From Pisaster brevispinus (Eukaryota > Echinodermata > Asteroidea > Forcipulatida > Asteriidae): a stretch of 64,000 nt of DNA. Shown here piece after piece: positions 26,101-41,100 of this stretch. Each line of letters opens with the position of its first letter. Position 1 is the stretch's first letter. The notes below the pieces were generated by a model that searched no databases, was not told the DNA's origin, and saw nothing but the letters and a program-made list of their open reading frames with translations. The translations under genes and the position numbers were made by a program. The stretch covers positions 11,843,705-11,907,704 of the forward strand of contig JAMKCF010000013.1 in NCBI GenBank assembly GCA_023634235.1, in the 5' to 3' direction.

Positions 26101-29100
26101 TTTTTGCGGCCGATTGCCAAAATCAAAAATGCTATGATGAAGATGCAATTTCATGTAGAAAACTTTTGTTAAACTCTAAATTTTGTTTCTGAAACGGATG
26201 ATTACACAGGTAACCGACCATTTCAGAAATGGTTACACGTTTACAAAAATGACCATTAATGCACAGCTTACATTGTAACATGTTATATTAATTTTTTCAA
26301 ACAAAGCTCTTTCTCAATTTAAATTATTTCAAATTTGAACAACCCAAAGCTCATCTCTAAAACCAAAAAATTAAGACTAACCTGGATTCATTGTGATGAA
26401 AATTCCACATGACCATACAAGGTTGATCTCTCTTCCTTCAAAGACAAATCGTGAGTGACCTGCGGCTAATGCTGATAGAATGGACAGAATTTGCTGAGCC
26501 ACAACTGACAGTACCTCAATATTGATACGATTGAACTCATCAAAGCATCCCCATGCACCAGTCTGAAACATTATCAAGAAAGACAGTGTATATATAAAAT
26601 AATTTTAAAACTGGGACAAACACATTATTGTAAAGGAAAATTAGACAAGTGAAAGCTGCCATGGTGAGCTGCTGATCGCCCAATAGAAGAATAGAGACTG
26701 TTAGAAAAACCAAACATTTGATACACTGATGTTGAACACTGGACCACTAACTACACGGGCTCAGGATGTTTGAGGGCTGACCAGGAAAACAAACATATAG
26801 CCGCAGGCCAATTGTCATTTCATACACAGGAACCACACCAATATTTTATTTCATACTGGCTGTTATTAAAACCTCAAAATGAGACGTACCGTAATTTTTC
26901 ACTTCAATTCCCTGTTCAATCCATCGATCAGAGTGATGGCATTTTGATCAATTCCAATAACTATCTACATATTGTTAGTTTATTCTGCATCATTTAAGTT
27001 TAGTGATTAACAATAATCAAAAGAAAACAATTTATTTTCAACAAAGAATATAAAAAAAAATAGGAAACAAAATTTGATTATGGGAGACCTATATGCGTTG
27101 AAACTTTGCAAGGTGAAGATATAATCAAGTGAGATTTGCAGAGAAACCATATATCTCTTATGAGCTGTGGTGGTTCTAAACCACTGGTTCTTCTCAGAAC
27201 CATCAAAGCTCAGAGAAATTTATCATATGGTGTGTTCGCAGACCTCACTTGAATAAGAGATGTGTATTCCTACCTGTGCCAATCCACTGAACATCCTTCC
27301 CATGGACTTATAGTCAAGCCCCTCAGAGCAGTTGACAACAATCACATAGTTACCAAGAGCTTTGCCTAAATCTTTGGTAGTTTCTGTCTTGCCAGTACCA
27401 GCAGGACCCTTGGGAGATCCTCCACGATGTAGATGGAGAGCTGTGGTTAATGTCATGTAACATCTGAAAGATTTACGTGTAAGTGCAATATTTACTTACA
27501 AGATTTGGGGTTGTACAAAGAAACATTTACTAGAGCAGTCTCCCTACTATATACAATATTTTTGTTCAGGGGTACTAGTCAGAAGCCATTCAACCTGTAA
27601 CTACGGTGTAACCAGAAATCACACCTAAGTTTACGATACAGCCTGGGAAGCGACAGAAGAGGGATCAACTTAAGAAAATGCAACATGTTATTTCAAATAT
27701 CAAGTGATAAATCACAAGGTAAATTTAAATTAATTTGGGGTTGAACAAAGAAAAAAATAATAAGAACTAGGACTAGTCCATTTATATTTTTTCAATCCCA
27801 CTTTAATAAAAATTTTACCCAGTAAATTTCGCTCACTTGATATTTACTACCAAGCTAACTTTGTTTGCATTTGCTTGTGAGATTTTACTTTACAATGCAG
27901 ATTACTTAGCAGCCCACAAATTGCTTTGTCAGTACATCTCTCTGTATGTATTGTCACACATACTCTTCACACTCCAAAATCCTTAAATTTATTAATTAAT
28001 ATTAATTGCAGCAATTAATACAGCAAGTTGAGTTGTATAATAGATAAATTTCATCATGTAATAGCATTTAAAGATAATTTTACGTAATAAACCGCAAAGA
28101 AATCTGACTGGGTAAACTTAATTTAGAAAATCAAAGAAAATCAATCAAAGAAAAATTGACCAGAACAGGATATAATTCAGTGACTGCCAATGTATTGTCT
28201 AGCAGTCTAACAACTAAGCTATCTGTTGATAGGGTTGAATGGATTCTGAATGGCATCCCAGAACGAAGATTGACAAGATAGGGACTGCCAACATTAGGGC
28301 TAGATAGCTCAGTTGGTAGAGCTCCAGCAAGCTATTCCCTAGGCTGCAGGTTCAAATTCTGTAAATTTGTCTTTGTTCACAAATTCTTTTAGACAATTTC
28401 CAAACTACATCTGTCATGATTGTTCACTTGGTTTAATGTGCCATACAATGTAAAATTCAGGATGGATTGCTTGACAAGCATATTACAAACAGCAAATACA
28501 TTTTAAGTTAACCACAACATCAATGTGTGATCTGGAAATCAAAAGATATGTCATTACTTTTTCAAGGATTTGCATACTTCTATGGCGTATGATAGATGCT
28601 AGTAATTAAAAGGGTGTTTTTAATTCATGTTGTGTAGAGATGAGGACCCAGCTGGTTCAAAGGGGGAGAGGGATGGGGGTTTCCAAAAGGGGAAAAAGTC
28701 AGATCGGATCAAAGGGGAGTTTTTGATGATTCATTCTGCTGGATTGGTCAAATATATACACCAGGGTATTAAAGATAAACTAAACATGCAATTTTTAAAA
28801 CAATTTGACCAAGAGAACAAGCAATTGATATTATCAATAACCTATAGTTAAGACTTGAAATTAGTCTGGTTGCCAACCAGTTCTCACAGCCTACGCAGTA
28901 AGTCTGCATTGAAGTAACACGCAGTGCATGGGTAATTTATCTATGTAGGTGAAAACCAGACATGGCAAGTCTCCTTCCCAGATAGTTACTAATGCCAAAG
29001 GCCTATGGCATAGAGAACAATTCTAGCATCATGCTCTCAAAACCTAGCAAACTGGGAGCCAGATGCATGTTTTTTCCCAAATTAAGTTTCACAATACGTT

Positions 29101-32100
29101 TTCTAAATAATTATCAATAAAAACAAACAAATTAGAGTTATTTAATTTTGAGAGCACTGATTGCAAAGAAAACTGGTGGCCAAGCCTCTAAAAATAGGCT
29201 TTGCTTTATTTTATTTGGTTGTGCTTATCACGGCTGCACAGCTAGCTGCCTAAAACCCTGTGTGTTTGTAACAAAGGCAGTTTTTAATTCAAAATCAATT
29301 AGAGGTAGAAATTTGTAAAACTTTGTCAATAACATACCTGTCAGTGAGTGGAGTTATAACTAACCGCCCAGAGTTACCAAGGTACTCATATCCATACTGG
29401 AACTGGGTATTAGTCTGACGTACAACACAATCCTCTATCTCTTTATCCCAGTAAACCCTGAGTTGGCTTAACCATTCAAAGGCTGTTACATCATTCACAC
29501 CACTCTTGGTCAACTTCTCGATCACATCACGTGCATGTACTTCAATAGTTACTAGAGCAACAACTTTTGCTCTCATCATCTTAGTTAGATTACCACGAAC
29601 CATCTCAGAAAACTTGTTGAGCATTGATATCTGAAATTAGGAACAAATATCAAAATTTACTTTTTAACTTTTGTTACAATAATTTCAATTTTGTTTGCCC
29701 TTGTAAAACATGTGGTTGTATTCTCTTACATCCTCTAATCTAGTTTCACTCTAAGGTCCTCTTTGGTCAATAGCATTACTAAACACTAACAATCATTGAA
29801 TGCAATTCATTAATTGTAATTGTTGCACTAAAGTCTAGTTTAACCGAGTATAACGCACCATCAATGTTGTGGTATATCTTATTACTATCATTATTGTTGC
29901 CATCTATCCTTTGTGTACATAGCTTTTTTAAGCTAGGAAATAAAACTGATTCTTGGGCAATGCAGTCCAAGCTACTTGCTACTTTGTTAATGTTTAAATT
30001 CACTTAGGAAATGTCTTGTTTTTTATTATTATTAGGAAATGTTTCCTTTATGCAATCTAATATACATCCTATAGAGCCGGATCCGGACTATGGATCTGAG
30101 GCACTAAAGGGGAGATGTTATTTAATGGACAGTATTCTACGTAATATGTGGGCTGTACCGAAGAGTGCTATCTTCTGGACTAGGTTGATGCTTATGTTGC
30201 CTGGGATACGGTTGATGAATTTATCCAGTCCCTTCTTCAGAAGTCCTAGAGCTTCGATGACCACTGGTATTGTCTCGGTCTTCATTCCCCACATTATATG
30301 TTTAATGTAGGTAGCATACTGACTAAATTTTACATTTAAATTTAAAAGGAAGAATTGAGAAGATTGTAATAATGTTGTAATTAGCATAAATTCATTTACT
30401 TTTTACAAAAATTTTAACACTCATTTAATTTAATTTAAAAGATCAAAAACCACTTCAAGCAAATGTTTTCAATAATAAGTTTGTTATACTGAAAGTCAAG
30501 ATTTGGGCATCTTATGAAATAATCTCCTTTTACAGTAATCTTTTCCTGGAAAACGTTTATGTTGGTGGATTAAAAATGTATCTTCAGTACAAACAAGTTT
30601 CATGGTAGCCATGATTGCCTTATCTGTAGTGTTTGAGATAATAACTGAAATGATTTCATTAAACTTGTTTTTAACTCACAGCAATTTTTTTTTAAATCTT
30701 TTCAGGACTAATTTTTTTAAACCAGTCCGTGTGATATTATAAACCTTGAATCAGCCACACTTCAACGCTTTTCTTCACTTTCAATCAGATTCAAAATGTT
30801 ACCTGTTTCTTCTTCATGCTTTTCAACGCCTTTTTATCCCCTCTTTCTTTAGTAGTAAACAGTGCCTTAGTGACATCTGCTGTCCACTGCATCTGGCTTG
30901 ATGTGATCAACATCTGCCCGGGCCAATCCTTGGCCCATTTGTCACGCTTGCTGAGAGATTTCTTTAGTGCTACTTTACACTGTTTGAGAATATCTTTCAG
31001 AGTCCAGCGCATTGTACGTTCAATGTCACACAGCCATGCCTAAAAGCAAAAGACATCCATCATTTTCTATACACAGGACAACTCTAATTTTAAAAAAGAA
31101 GTCACTGATATCACAATAAAAATATAAAATGCATTTGATTTAGGAAACAACAGTATTAAACATTCTCCAATGCCACACAGTGACCTGTTTTGGGGAAAGC
31201 TTACTGCAACAACCACATCTAAAAAAATTCATTTTGGGGAAGTGAAGAACTGCTTCTCACACAGGTATTCCTATTAATCATTTCCATTAATCAATCCTAT
31301 TAATAAATACATTACCATTAATAAATACCTTATTAAAGAAAAGCAATTTGTAACAAGCAGTTTTACATAAAAAGCAACTCAAGTAAAGGCTGTGATTTGC
31401 CAGGTAAGGGCAAGCACGTTCAGACTTCAGATGTAACCATAATTGTATCCACATATACGTGGATATTTTAACATATGAAAAGACAGGTACACACTTGAGA
31501 AAAAGTATACAGGCATAATAGAATCATCTTAATGTTTTAAAAGTCAACCCTTTTCATGTTAGAATAATTTACTCAACCAATTCATGTCATCAACATGGGG
31601 ACAAAAGAATGCTCAAGTCATTACTAAGGGAATCTTGTCAATGAAGTCCAAGTTTCTCCCAAAGTGTAAGGTCACTCTTTTGGTGGCAATCCAAACTAAC
31701 ACACTAACTCAAAATGTTCAAATTGAGAGTAGATACTGAGAGTAGATACTGAGAGTAGATACTGAGAGTAGATACTGAGAGTAGATACTGAGAGTAGATA
31801 CTGAGAGTAGATACTGAGAGTAGATACTGAGAGTAGATACTGAGAGTAGATACTGAGAGTAGATACTGAGAGTAGATACTGAGAGTAGATACTGAGAGTA
31901 GATACTGAGAGTAGATACTGAGAGTAGATACTGAGAGTAGATACTGAGAGTAGATACTGAGAGTAGATACTGAGAGTAGATACTGAGAGTAGATACTGAG
32001 AGTAGATACTGAGAGTAGATACTGAGAGTAGATACTGAGAGTAGATACTGAGAGTAGATACTGAGAGTAGATACTGAGAGTAGATACTGAGAGTAGATAC

Positions 32101-35100
32101 TGAGAGTAGATACTGAGAGTAGATACTGAGAGTAGATACTGAGAGTAGATACTGAGAGTAGATACTGAGAGTAGATACTGAGAGTAGATACTGAGAGTAG
32201 ATACTGAGAGTAGATACTGAGAGTAGATACTGAGAGTAGATACTGAGAGTAGATACTGAGAGTAGATACTGAGAGTAGATACTGAGAGTAGATACTGAGA
32301 GTAGATACTGAGAGTAGATACTGAGAGTAGATACTGAGAGTAGATACTGAGAGTAGATACTGAGAGTAGATACTGAGAGTAGATACTGAGAGTAGATACT
32401 GAGAGTAGATACTGAGAGTAGATACTGAGAGTAGATACTGAGAGTAGATACTGAGAGTAGATACTGAGAGTAGATACTGAGAGTAGATACTGAGAGTAGA
32501 TACTGAGAGTAGATACTGAGAGTAGATACTGAGAGTAGATACTGAGAGTAGATACTGAGAGTAGATACTGAGAGTAGATACTGAGAGTAGATACTGAGAG
32601 TAGATACTGAGAGTAGATACTGAGAGTAGATACTGAGAGTAGATACTGAGAGTAGATACTGAGAGTAGATACTGAGAGTAGATACTGAGAGTAGATACTG
32701 AGAGTAGATACTGAGAGTAGATACTGAGAGTAGATACTGAGAGTAGATACTGAGAGTAGATACTGAGAGTAGATACTGAGAGTAGATACTGAGAGTAGAT
32801 ACTGAGAGTAGATACTGAGAGTAGATACTGAGAGTAGATACTGAGAGTAGATACTGAGAGTAGATACTGAGAGTAGATACTGAGAGTAGATACTGAGAGT
32901 AGATACTGAGAGTAGATACTGAGAGTAGATACTGAGAGTAGATACTGAGAGTAGATACTGAGAGTAGATACTGAGAGTAGATACTTTTCTATTTAGGTAA
33001 TGAAAAATGGGTTATGGTCTTTTATCATTATCATGTATACAGCATGTATTCTCCATTTTGAAAAATTAAACTCTACAAACCTCCACTGGTCCTTCCAGAA
33101 GAACTGGGTGTCCAAAGTCCACGTATTCACCGTCTGCAGAATACATTCCCTGTGCTTCAAACTTCTGAGTAATTCCCATTTTGTGCATCTTGAGTGATTT
33201 GATGTTATCAAAGCACTTCTTGAGATGAGGTTGTACAGCTTCAGGGTTTTTGGACTGACCAAGGATCTCCAACAGATCATCATTAGAAAGAAAGTAGAAA
33301 CGAGGGAAGATTTGTCTTTTAGTCTCAAGGTACATGTCAAGTGATTTTTGGATCTCTTCCAGTTTGTTGTTCATCTCATTAAGAGTTTCCAGTAATCCTG
33401 AAAAACAATAAAAGATAAAAATTTGGATAATGAAACAACATTTTATTTAAATATACACTTTAAAAAAGCATGTACTTGGTGGTATAATGCAATACCACCA
33501 TAAACAATTTATTTAAAGATGAAGGTAAGACAATGCCAATCCAACCACCTTCCTTAATTAAGCACCAGTAATTGTGGTCAGTCCTTAGATGGAAGATCCT
33601 TCCCTGATTCTGGCAGAGTAAGGATAGCTTATCTTTTGGGGTGTGCAGGGACCTATAACAAAAGAGGACAATAGGGTCCCCGGTTGGGTAAAGGTCCCCA
33701 GTTGGAAATTGTGTACAAAACCAATGGGAGCTGTTGCCAATGAGTCCAAACAAAAGAGGGACAATAGGCCATTACCAAAATGTCCAATTCATTCCAATTG
33801 GGTAACAAGTTGGAAAGAATTGGATTGAGTTGGTGAGAGTTTGTTTATATTGGAATACTGAATTCCAATTGGAATAAAATCTTAGACCAACTCAGTCCAA
33901 TTGGAAATCAAATTGGAGTCAGTTGGCTTGATTTACTTGAATTGGAATGAGTTGGAATTTGTTTCTACCAATTGGAAATTTAATATTTTTCCAATTGGAA
34001 AATTTATTTCTCAACAGGGTAAACTGGAAAAACAATCGTCATATTATTATAATGTCACCAACTGGATTTAGTTAAGAATTTGTTAATTGCACTTATGTAA
34101 ATCCCTCTAGTGGCTGGGATATACTATATCCCCATAAGTTTTTAGACTGTCAGCCCAATGGGTATAAACTACTTTTTTTGCTCAATGGTACTTAATTTGG
34201 GGGTGTATTTGAAAATATCCAATTGGGTCTAGTTGGGGGGAAAACATCAAACTGAATCCAACCGAGTCCAATCGTGTCCAACTGGGTCCAATTGGTTTGG
34301 TGCCAATACACAACATTGGAAAAACTCCAGTTGGTTCTAATTGGAAAATTGAATTGGAAATTTTGGTGAGGGAAGGTTCCTGATTACAGGTGTTTACACA
34401 CGTGTGCGTGTGTGATAGGGGGCTGAAAGAAAAGGGATTTGCCCTGTTGTTGCTGGATTGTTATTTTTTTCATGTCACTGCTTTGTTAACTTGAAAAAGC
34501 ACTTTACAAATAGTGTTATAGTATATTATGCTAACAAAACATAATATCTGCTACCACTACATCAAAGTTCAGAATTTTCATGAAACTTAATAGAGTAAAC
34601 CATGCACAAGCTTAAAATTCAAAAACAATTCTTAGTATTAGTACACTTTGGTATTTACTGTAAATAAAAAAGTTTTTTTCTGTTCAAGCAGCTATAGGAT
34701 TGGAGTAAGTTTTACAAAGACTTGAGGATGAGTCCAGTCGTCTCTGAAATAAATTTAAAACTTCACATATTGGCTACTCAGCAAACACATGAAACCTGTA
34801 ATACTCCTTCTTTTTAAATGAGGTAGTTGGACTTTTCTGATTTTTCAGATTATTTGAAAATTCAACTAAGATTTACACTTTGTTACCATAATACAAGTTA
34901 TTTTCATGTTCTACTTCATCATAACAACAGAGCCACAGCTATCAAAGACAAGTTAAGCTTTCAATGTAAATCAACTTTCTATATCAATTAATTGCTTTTA
35001 TTTATTAATTTTCAGACTTAAGACCTGTCAATAAACAAACCCAGAGCTTTTATGTTGTAGAGCATGTGATGCTCTTATTTTAAAAAAACTGACAAAGAAA

Positions 35101-38100
35101 TTGACATTAACCTTGATGATGAGTTCCTCTGAGTGCATTGTTGTCTTTGTTGAGTCGTACCATAATAACCTTCCAGTTGCTATTTACAGCATCAAACTCT
35201 GCCGATTCCCTGGGCAACTGCTTTCTGATATCCTCGCCAAGAAAAATGTTCTGAGAACATCAAACATACAGAAAAACATGCAAATAATTTGTATAAATAT
35301 TTTTCTTCTATTATTATTGATAAAGTCATGTTTGCCAAGACTGCCTCAGAATCATCCATTGTTTCAGTTGTTGAATAAGTGGCCGGTGAAAACATTACGC
35401 TCTCATGAATATTATTGAGTGACAACCACAGTGTTAGAGGTGTTATTGACTGATGTAAATACTGAAATGCATCTTCTACACATACAGTTAGGTGTAGGTG
35501 GATTTTAAGTGGGCACACGAGATCTATTGTTGCTCATAGCAACTTAGATAAACTATGTCAGACTGAGAGCTTCCAGCTTGAGCTGATCAAAAACCTACTC
35601 ACAGTGCTTCTACATCAACAGCTTGTAAATTGATCTTCAAATACAAAGGACCAGATAGTAAATCTTAATCTTTATTTTTGCAGGATTTTTCCTCTTGTTC
35701 TTAAATTATTGTTTTTTAAATGTTATAAAAGCACCAAAGCCATTTCTACAAATGCACATTACAGTGTGTTGGCTCTGCAAAGCACAAACAAGTTTGTATA
35801 TGAATGCAAACACAACACTTCAATTAATGTAAAATTAAGAGACTGGTCCATGTATTGGAATTTTTTTTCGAACAAATTGTAACTTTGCAGGGCTTGATAC
35901 AACTTCAACAGAATCTCTGCTTCCTTAAATTCACTCCTTTTGTAGTGGGTCAGAAGGTGAGATATTGAAACTGCTTCAATTCAAGTGTTTGATGATTTAC
36001 CCAAAAATATGTGAAAATATTATTCACAAAAGTGTGCTTTTAATTTTTAATTGCTGCTATATTTGTTCAACACATGCACGCCTTCAGTAAATACAGAGTA
36101 TGTATAATTGATGCTTTGAAACGACATTATTTTTCATTCTATCTTTTAAAAACAATTAAGTTTGTGAACCCAGCAGGCTGAAAGTTTGGAAGAATTGAAC
36201 AAAGAAAATTCAGTAAAAACAAAAAAACAAAACACCTTCTCTCATTGGCAGTATTTTCAAAGCACATCTATAACCGTAAACACTTGTAACATCTTTACCT
36301 CCAGATACATCCATTGCCTTTGTACTGTTAATGTCATTTCAATGACTTCAAGAATATGTGACAATGTTCTTTCCCAGAAGTCTACATCTTTTTCAAATGC
36401 TTTCACATAGCGAGATGCCTTCATGGTAGCCAATGTGACTTGATTATCTTCCAACAGCTGGAAAATATCATCAGTTGATCTTAAAGAAAAGGAAAGAATG
36501 TATCAATAATAATGTTTTCCTCACACAAAAACTTCATATTGAACTACTTAACAAAAACCATAAAAATACTATGGATGTTTATAAGTGCAATTGTGAGAAT
36601 ACTGTTATGAGTAGGAACATTCCATCTTTCAACAAATGAAAATGTTCTCCCAACAATATTTGTTTAAGAACATCCGAGTAAATCTTGGTCATTTGATTTG
36701 AGGATAAAACTACAAGAATAAACAAAATGTACGAATTTGTATTCTAGTATCAACTAACACCTTTTTGTACAAAGTTGTGCAGAAAAGTGAATAGTTTTAT
36801 GAAATACCTAAACAGGATTTAGAGTACCTATTGATTACAACTAAAAAAGCTTGCAGTGTTTTTCATCAATTGTTTTGTACGTGGTCTTAAATGGTAGTAC
36901 ATAAACAAGACAATTTTGTCTGGAGAAAATAGAACGGTAAAAATGCTCACTTGAGTTTAAAGTGTCCTCGGTCTTTGTAAGGTCCAACGTCAAGAGTTGC
37001 TTCATCCCATGTTTCTTTAATCCCAGAGATAGCCTGCTCAATGGCCAATTCCTTGCTGGCTGCTGCAGATGTCTCTGACACCTTGAATTTATAACAATAA
37101 AATTTACTAAAAATAAATAATGCAGAGATCAAAACAGCTTTTCTTCTTCTTTGTTATTTGTTTTATATTAGTTTGGGTTTGAACAAACCCAAATTATAAA
37201 AACCCAAATTATAAAAAAGTTACCCAGTCAGTTTCCCTTGTGGTTTATTACTTGTTGTTTTATATTGTAAGAAAACAAGAGTGCTCAATTGTCTTTGTTG
37301 GTTCAAACATTTATTAACACAGCAGTTATAACAAAACTTAAACATCAATTATGATTTTTGTAGTCTCAAATAATTTGTACAGGCTTTACAATAAAGATAT
37401 ACCAACACGCAACTTACTTTTTCAGCATACTGATCAAAACCCAAATCTATTATCTTTTCAAGTGTGAAATCATCAGCCTTGTAATCAAATGTCTTCTGTA
37501 TCTCTTCTTGTAGTTGTTGCCAGTGTCGGTCCCGCATAGCATGATTATGAAGGTCCACAATGAGGGGCATGGTGCGACGAAACTGGTCTACTCTCGAACG
37601 AGAAGTCTCTACAATCTCCCAGTTCCTTTCCTAATATACCACAATAGACAACAGGATTCAGAAAGTGTAAGGTTTTTAAAAGTAGGGTTAAACCAATAAA
37701 TATTATTCTTAATCTCAATACATCTAATATCTTACTGCAACAATTACCTTTAGTTTTCTGCAAAAAAAAGGGAATGGTCTGACCATTCAAACCTAACAGA
37801 TTCATTCTCAAAGGCTTCAAGAAGGAAAAAATGCTCACTTGAGTTTGAAGTGTCCTTGGTATTTGTAAGGTCCGAGGAGAAAGACTCTGCTATGAGTCAG
37901 GCCATTGACTTCTTTTAGCATTTAAATACCATATATCCTTTTGGTTGGTAAGCAGTTTGCAACAGCTGTTCCATTTTCTCATTTTGTTTTCTCATTACAA
38001 AATGTATTTAAAACATATTTATTTAGTTATTTTTATTTGTTTGTCAATATCATTGAATGTAAGCTGAGGGATCTAAGAAATCTCCAGTTCAATCTCAGTT

Positions 38101-41100
38101 CAGGACTTTTGGTACTGATACAAAAAGTACTTAACTCAACTGTGAACCCGTGTTTGGAGGGCTTCCCGTCCTTTGGCTGGAAAATGGTGTTTTCAAAAAC
38201 TCAGTCGCTCAAAACATTGTTTATTAAGCTAATGCACACCTGTAAACTATACATCTTTAATTAATCCACATGTGAACAATGGTAGAGTACAAAGCATAAA
38301 AATAACAAATTTATTTGTACCTTCAACTCCCTGTTTAGTTTATTCAGCTTTTTGTACAATTGGCCAGCTGTCATTTCCATCTCTGTTGTTACCAGTTCAT
38401 GAAAACGTCCTACTTTCCATGTATTCCAAAGTCCTTCCCACTCCTTAGTTAACTGCCACACATTTTCCAAATGATCCAAATCCTAATACGGGTAATATCA
38501 AAATAATCAATAATTGAATACAAAACTTGATAAGATCAATTAATATATCAACAAATTAGTTTAACCAATAGAAACTTTTCCGTTGTTTCAAGGTAACTGG
38601 CATGTGAAACTTCAAGACATCAGATTAAAATATTGTTTCAGCTTTTGTTATAATAATTAAACTAGCCATGAGTATTCGTTACAAAACAAATTTAGGGGTT
38701 TTGGGGTATAAAAGTTCCTTGTATCAATTATCCTGTCATGAAAACGTCAAATTTAGTTTTGGAAAGGGGACCTCTCGCTAGAGGACGCTATAATATATGA
38801 TGACAAAAACAAGCAAATTTTCAAAAAACCATAGATTTCACTGACAATTTGGTACACAGAAACCATATGAATATCCTGAATAATTTTGCTGTAGATGCAA
38901 TGAGTTTACACACTCTCATTATTTTGGATCATGTATGAATTTGGATCATGTATGACACATGTATGAGTGGAAAGGTGACATTTGTAATGAGCTAAAAAGA
39001 GTGCAACGACAAAAAATTATGTATATTCAGTTTGCAGTAACACCATGTGTATATCTACTAGCTATGTAGATTTGTTCTTAGAGAACTAGGTCTTGCTTTT
39101 CTATTCTACTGCTGCGGAGTAGATTTTGGAAATCAGGAGACTACTTCAGGAGACTACTCACCATGCAAAGCCTCAAAAAGTATAGACAAAAAATTATGTC
39201 ATGCAGCTCAAAAGATCATATATTTGTTTAAATATCTTTTGATTTGCTGTAAGTTCACACCTGATGACGACATCTGTTTCGTCATGAACTGCTACGTCAT
39301 AAGTCATAAACATAAAACTACAACATGGTATGATTTGTCCTGGTGGGACACTACAATGTAAAGTAGGAAATAATCTTACAAAAATGTGTTAAATCCTATG
39401 AGAATAGTAAGACATCATAAACAGGGACTCAAGCCTGTATTCAATTTGAAGTAGCTTTCATTTTCCAATAAAAGGAGATATAAGATATACATTATTTTTT
39501 TTACAATTTTCAAATTTCATGTGAAATTCTCTGATGAATCGTACAGCAACAGCTTGCTGTGTATACATCACTGCCTGCAGGGATTTAAGTTTAAACCTGC
39601 ACAAGTTTTAAGCCTACCGGCTAAGTTCAAAACTTCTAAAATAGTGTCGTGTCTGAAGATTTAGTACTTGTTATCGATTCTTCCAACTGTTCAAATGAGA
39701 CAGGTGATAATTCAGGACAAGAGTAGGTACGGGGGAGAAACACAATGGATGTCTTTATTGTGCAGTTGGTCCGGCATCTGTAGTCCGAGGGGCTGAACCC
39801 TACTGATTCCAACCAATTGCCCCGGCAGATGATCCTGCTCTTTAACAGGCAGATTTTTTTTTAGAAGCAATGTCATCCTGCTTATAACACTTTAAAATAC
39901 TGTTAAGAGTAAGAATTTAAAAAGTGAGATGATGCAACCCCATTACTGTTCTTCAAAAAGTGCATGGCATTAACATAATTAAACAAATAAATAATATTTC
40001 AAAAAATGATTTAATATTGACGTGAGAGAAGAGTGATACAGCAGCAAGTGTGGGTGCATGATGTTTTGTTATGTGTTGGCACGAGAGCAATCTTGCTGTT
40101 TGAAAGCATTTTGGGGTCACGTGCAAACCTTTAGCATATAGAAACAGCTGCTTTTGTTTCTAAGTTTGGGCCGAAAAAGCTTTAAGAAACTTTCAAATTT
40201 TGACAGTCTTCCTCATTACTAAATAAGCATTTGAATGTGATGTCATCATGCAGTTTTAGAACAATTCTTCATAAATCGGGGGGGGGGGGAATTTAAGTTA
40301 TTTTTTTCACTTGAGTTCTGAACAATAACAAAGATTTTAGTTAACAAAATATTTGGTAGTAATAAACAATTCTCCATTTTGTCAATATAAATATAATTGC
40401 ATTTAAAAAGTTTTCTTTAAACTTGTCTTTTGTTATTGTTGAAAGGATTTATTTTTATCTTATATGGGAGGTAAAATTTGTTATATCAGTGAAATGAAAA
40501 ATTTAGGATTTATTTCTGGAATGATAAGCATGGGGTCTGTTTATCTGCATTCATTATGAACAACAAATAATACCTCGGAGAGTTTACGAACTCTGATTGG
40601 TCAAAGACTGGTTCTGGTGGGGGTAAATTAACATGTGACATAAAGACAGACTCTGTGAACTAGCGAATAAATGGCCCCTAACAATGTGCTTGTTGTGCGG
40701 GGAACTTTCAACTGTTTTCCTTGTGCGCACTGTTTTTTGTGGGGGGTTTTTTGCCAAGGACTGAGTGCCGCATGCATGCACATACCAAGCGTAGGCGTTG
40801 ACCCAGAAAATGTAACATAAAAACCAAAATAATGCAAAGCATGAAGTGGAACACCAAGTACATACAGTATTTCTATTTATCAAAAGAAAGGGCCCATTAA
40901 ATTTGGGAATCCTCATGATGTAATGAGTTTAAAAAAACAAAGACAAACAGATAAACTTGACTTTCAACAAAAGTTGTCAAAAAGCATTGAATTGCTCTTT
41001 ACATTCACTTTTAAGAATAAGGTTGAATGCATCTAGTTACCTTATCAATTTGTTGTATTTCCTTTGAAGGGGGTTGATCAATTTTGAAGATACCAAGACC

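Larger units (their letters stand above)
20851..26381. other. 5.5-kb intron between window exons 22 and 23
   Basis: Largest intron seen. Holds the dispersed repeat copy at 21931, the foldback element at 23454-24401 and the 36-bp minisatellite at 25330. The remainder (20851-21930, 22131-23450, 24402-25146) shows nothing I recognise. Confidence 0.6.
27464..29337. other. Intron between window exons 20 and 21
   Basis: Holds SINE family 1 copies c and d at 27503-27770 and 28084-28392. 28400-29337 shows nothing recognised. Confidence 0.6.
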
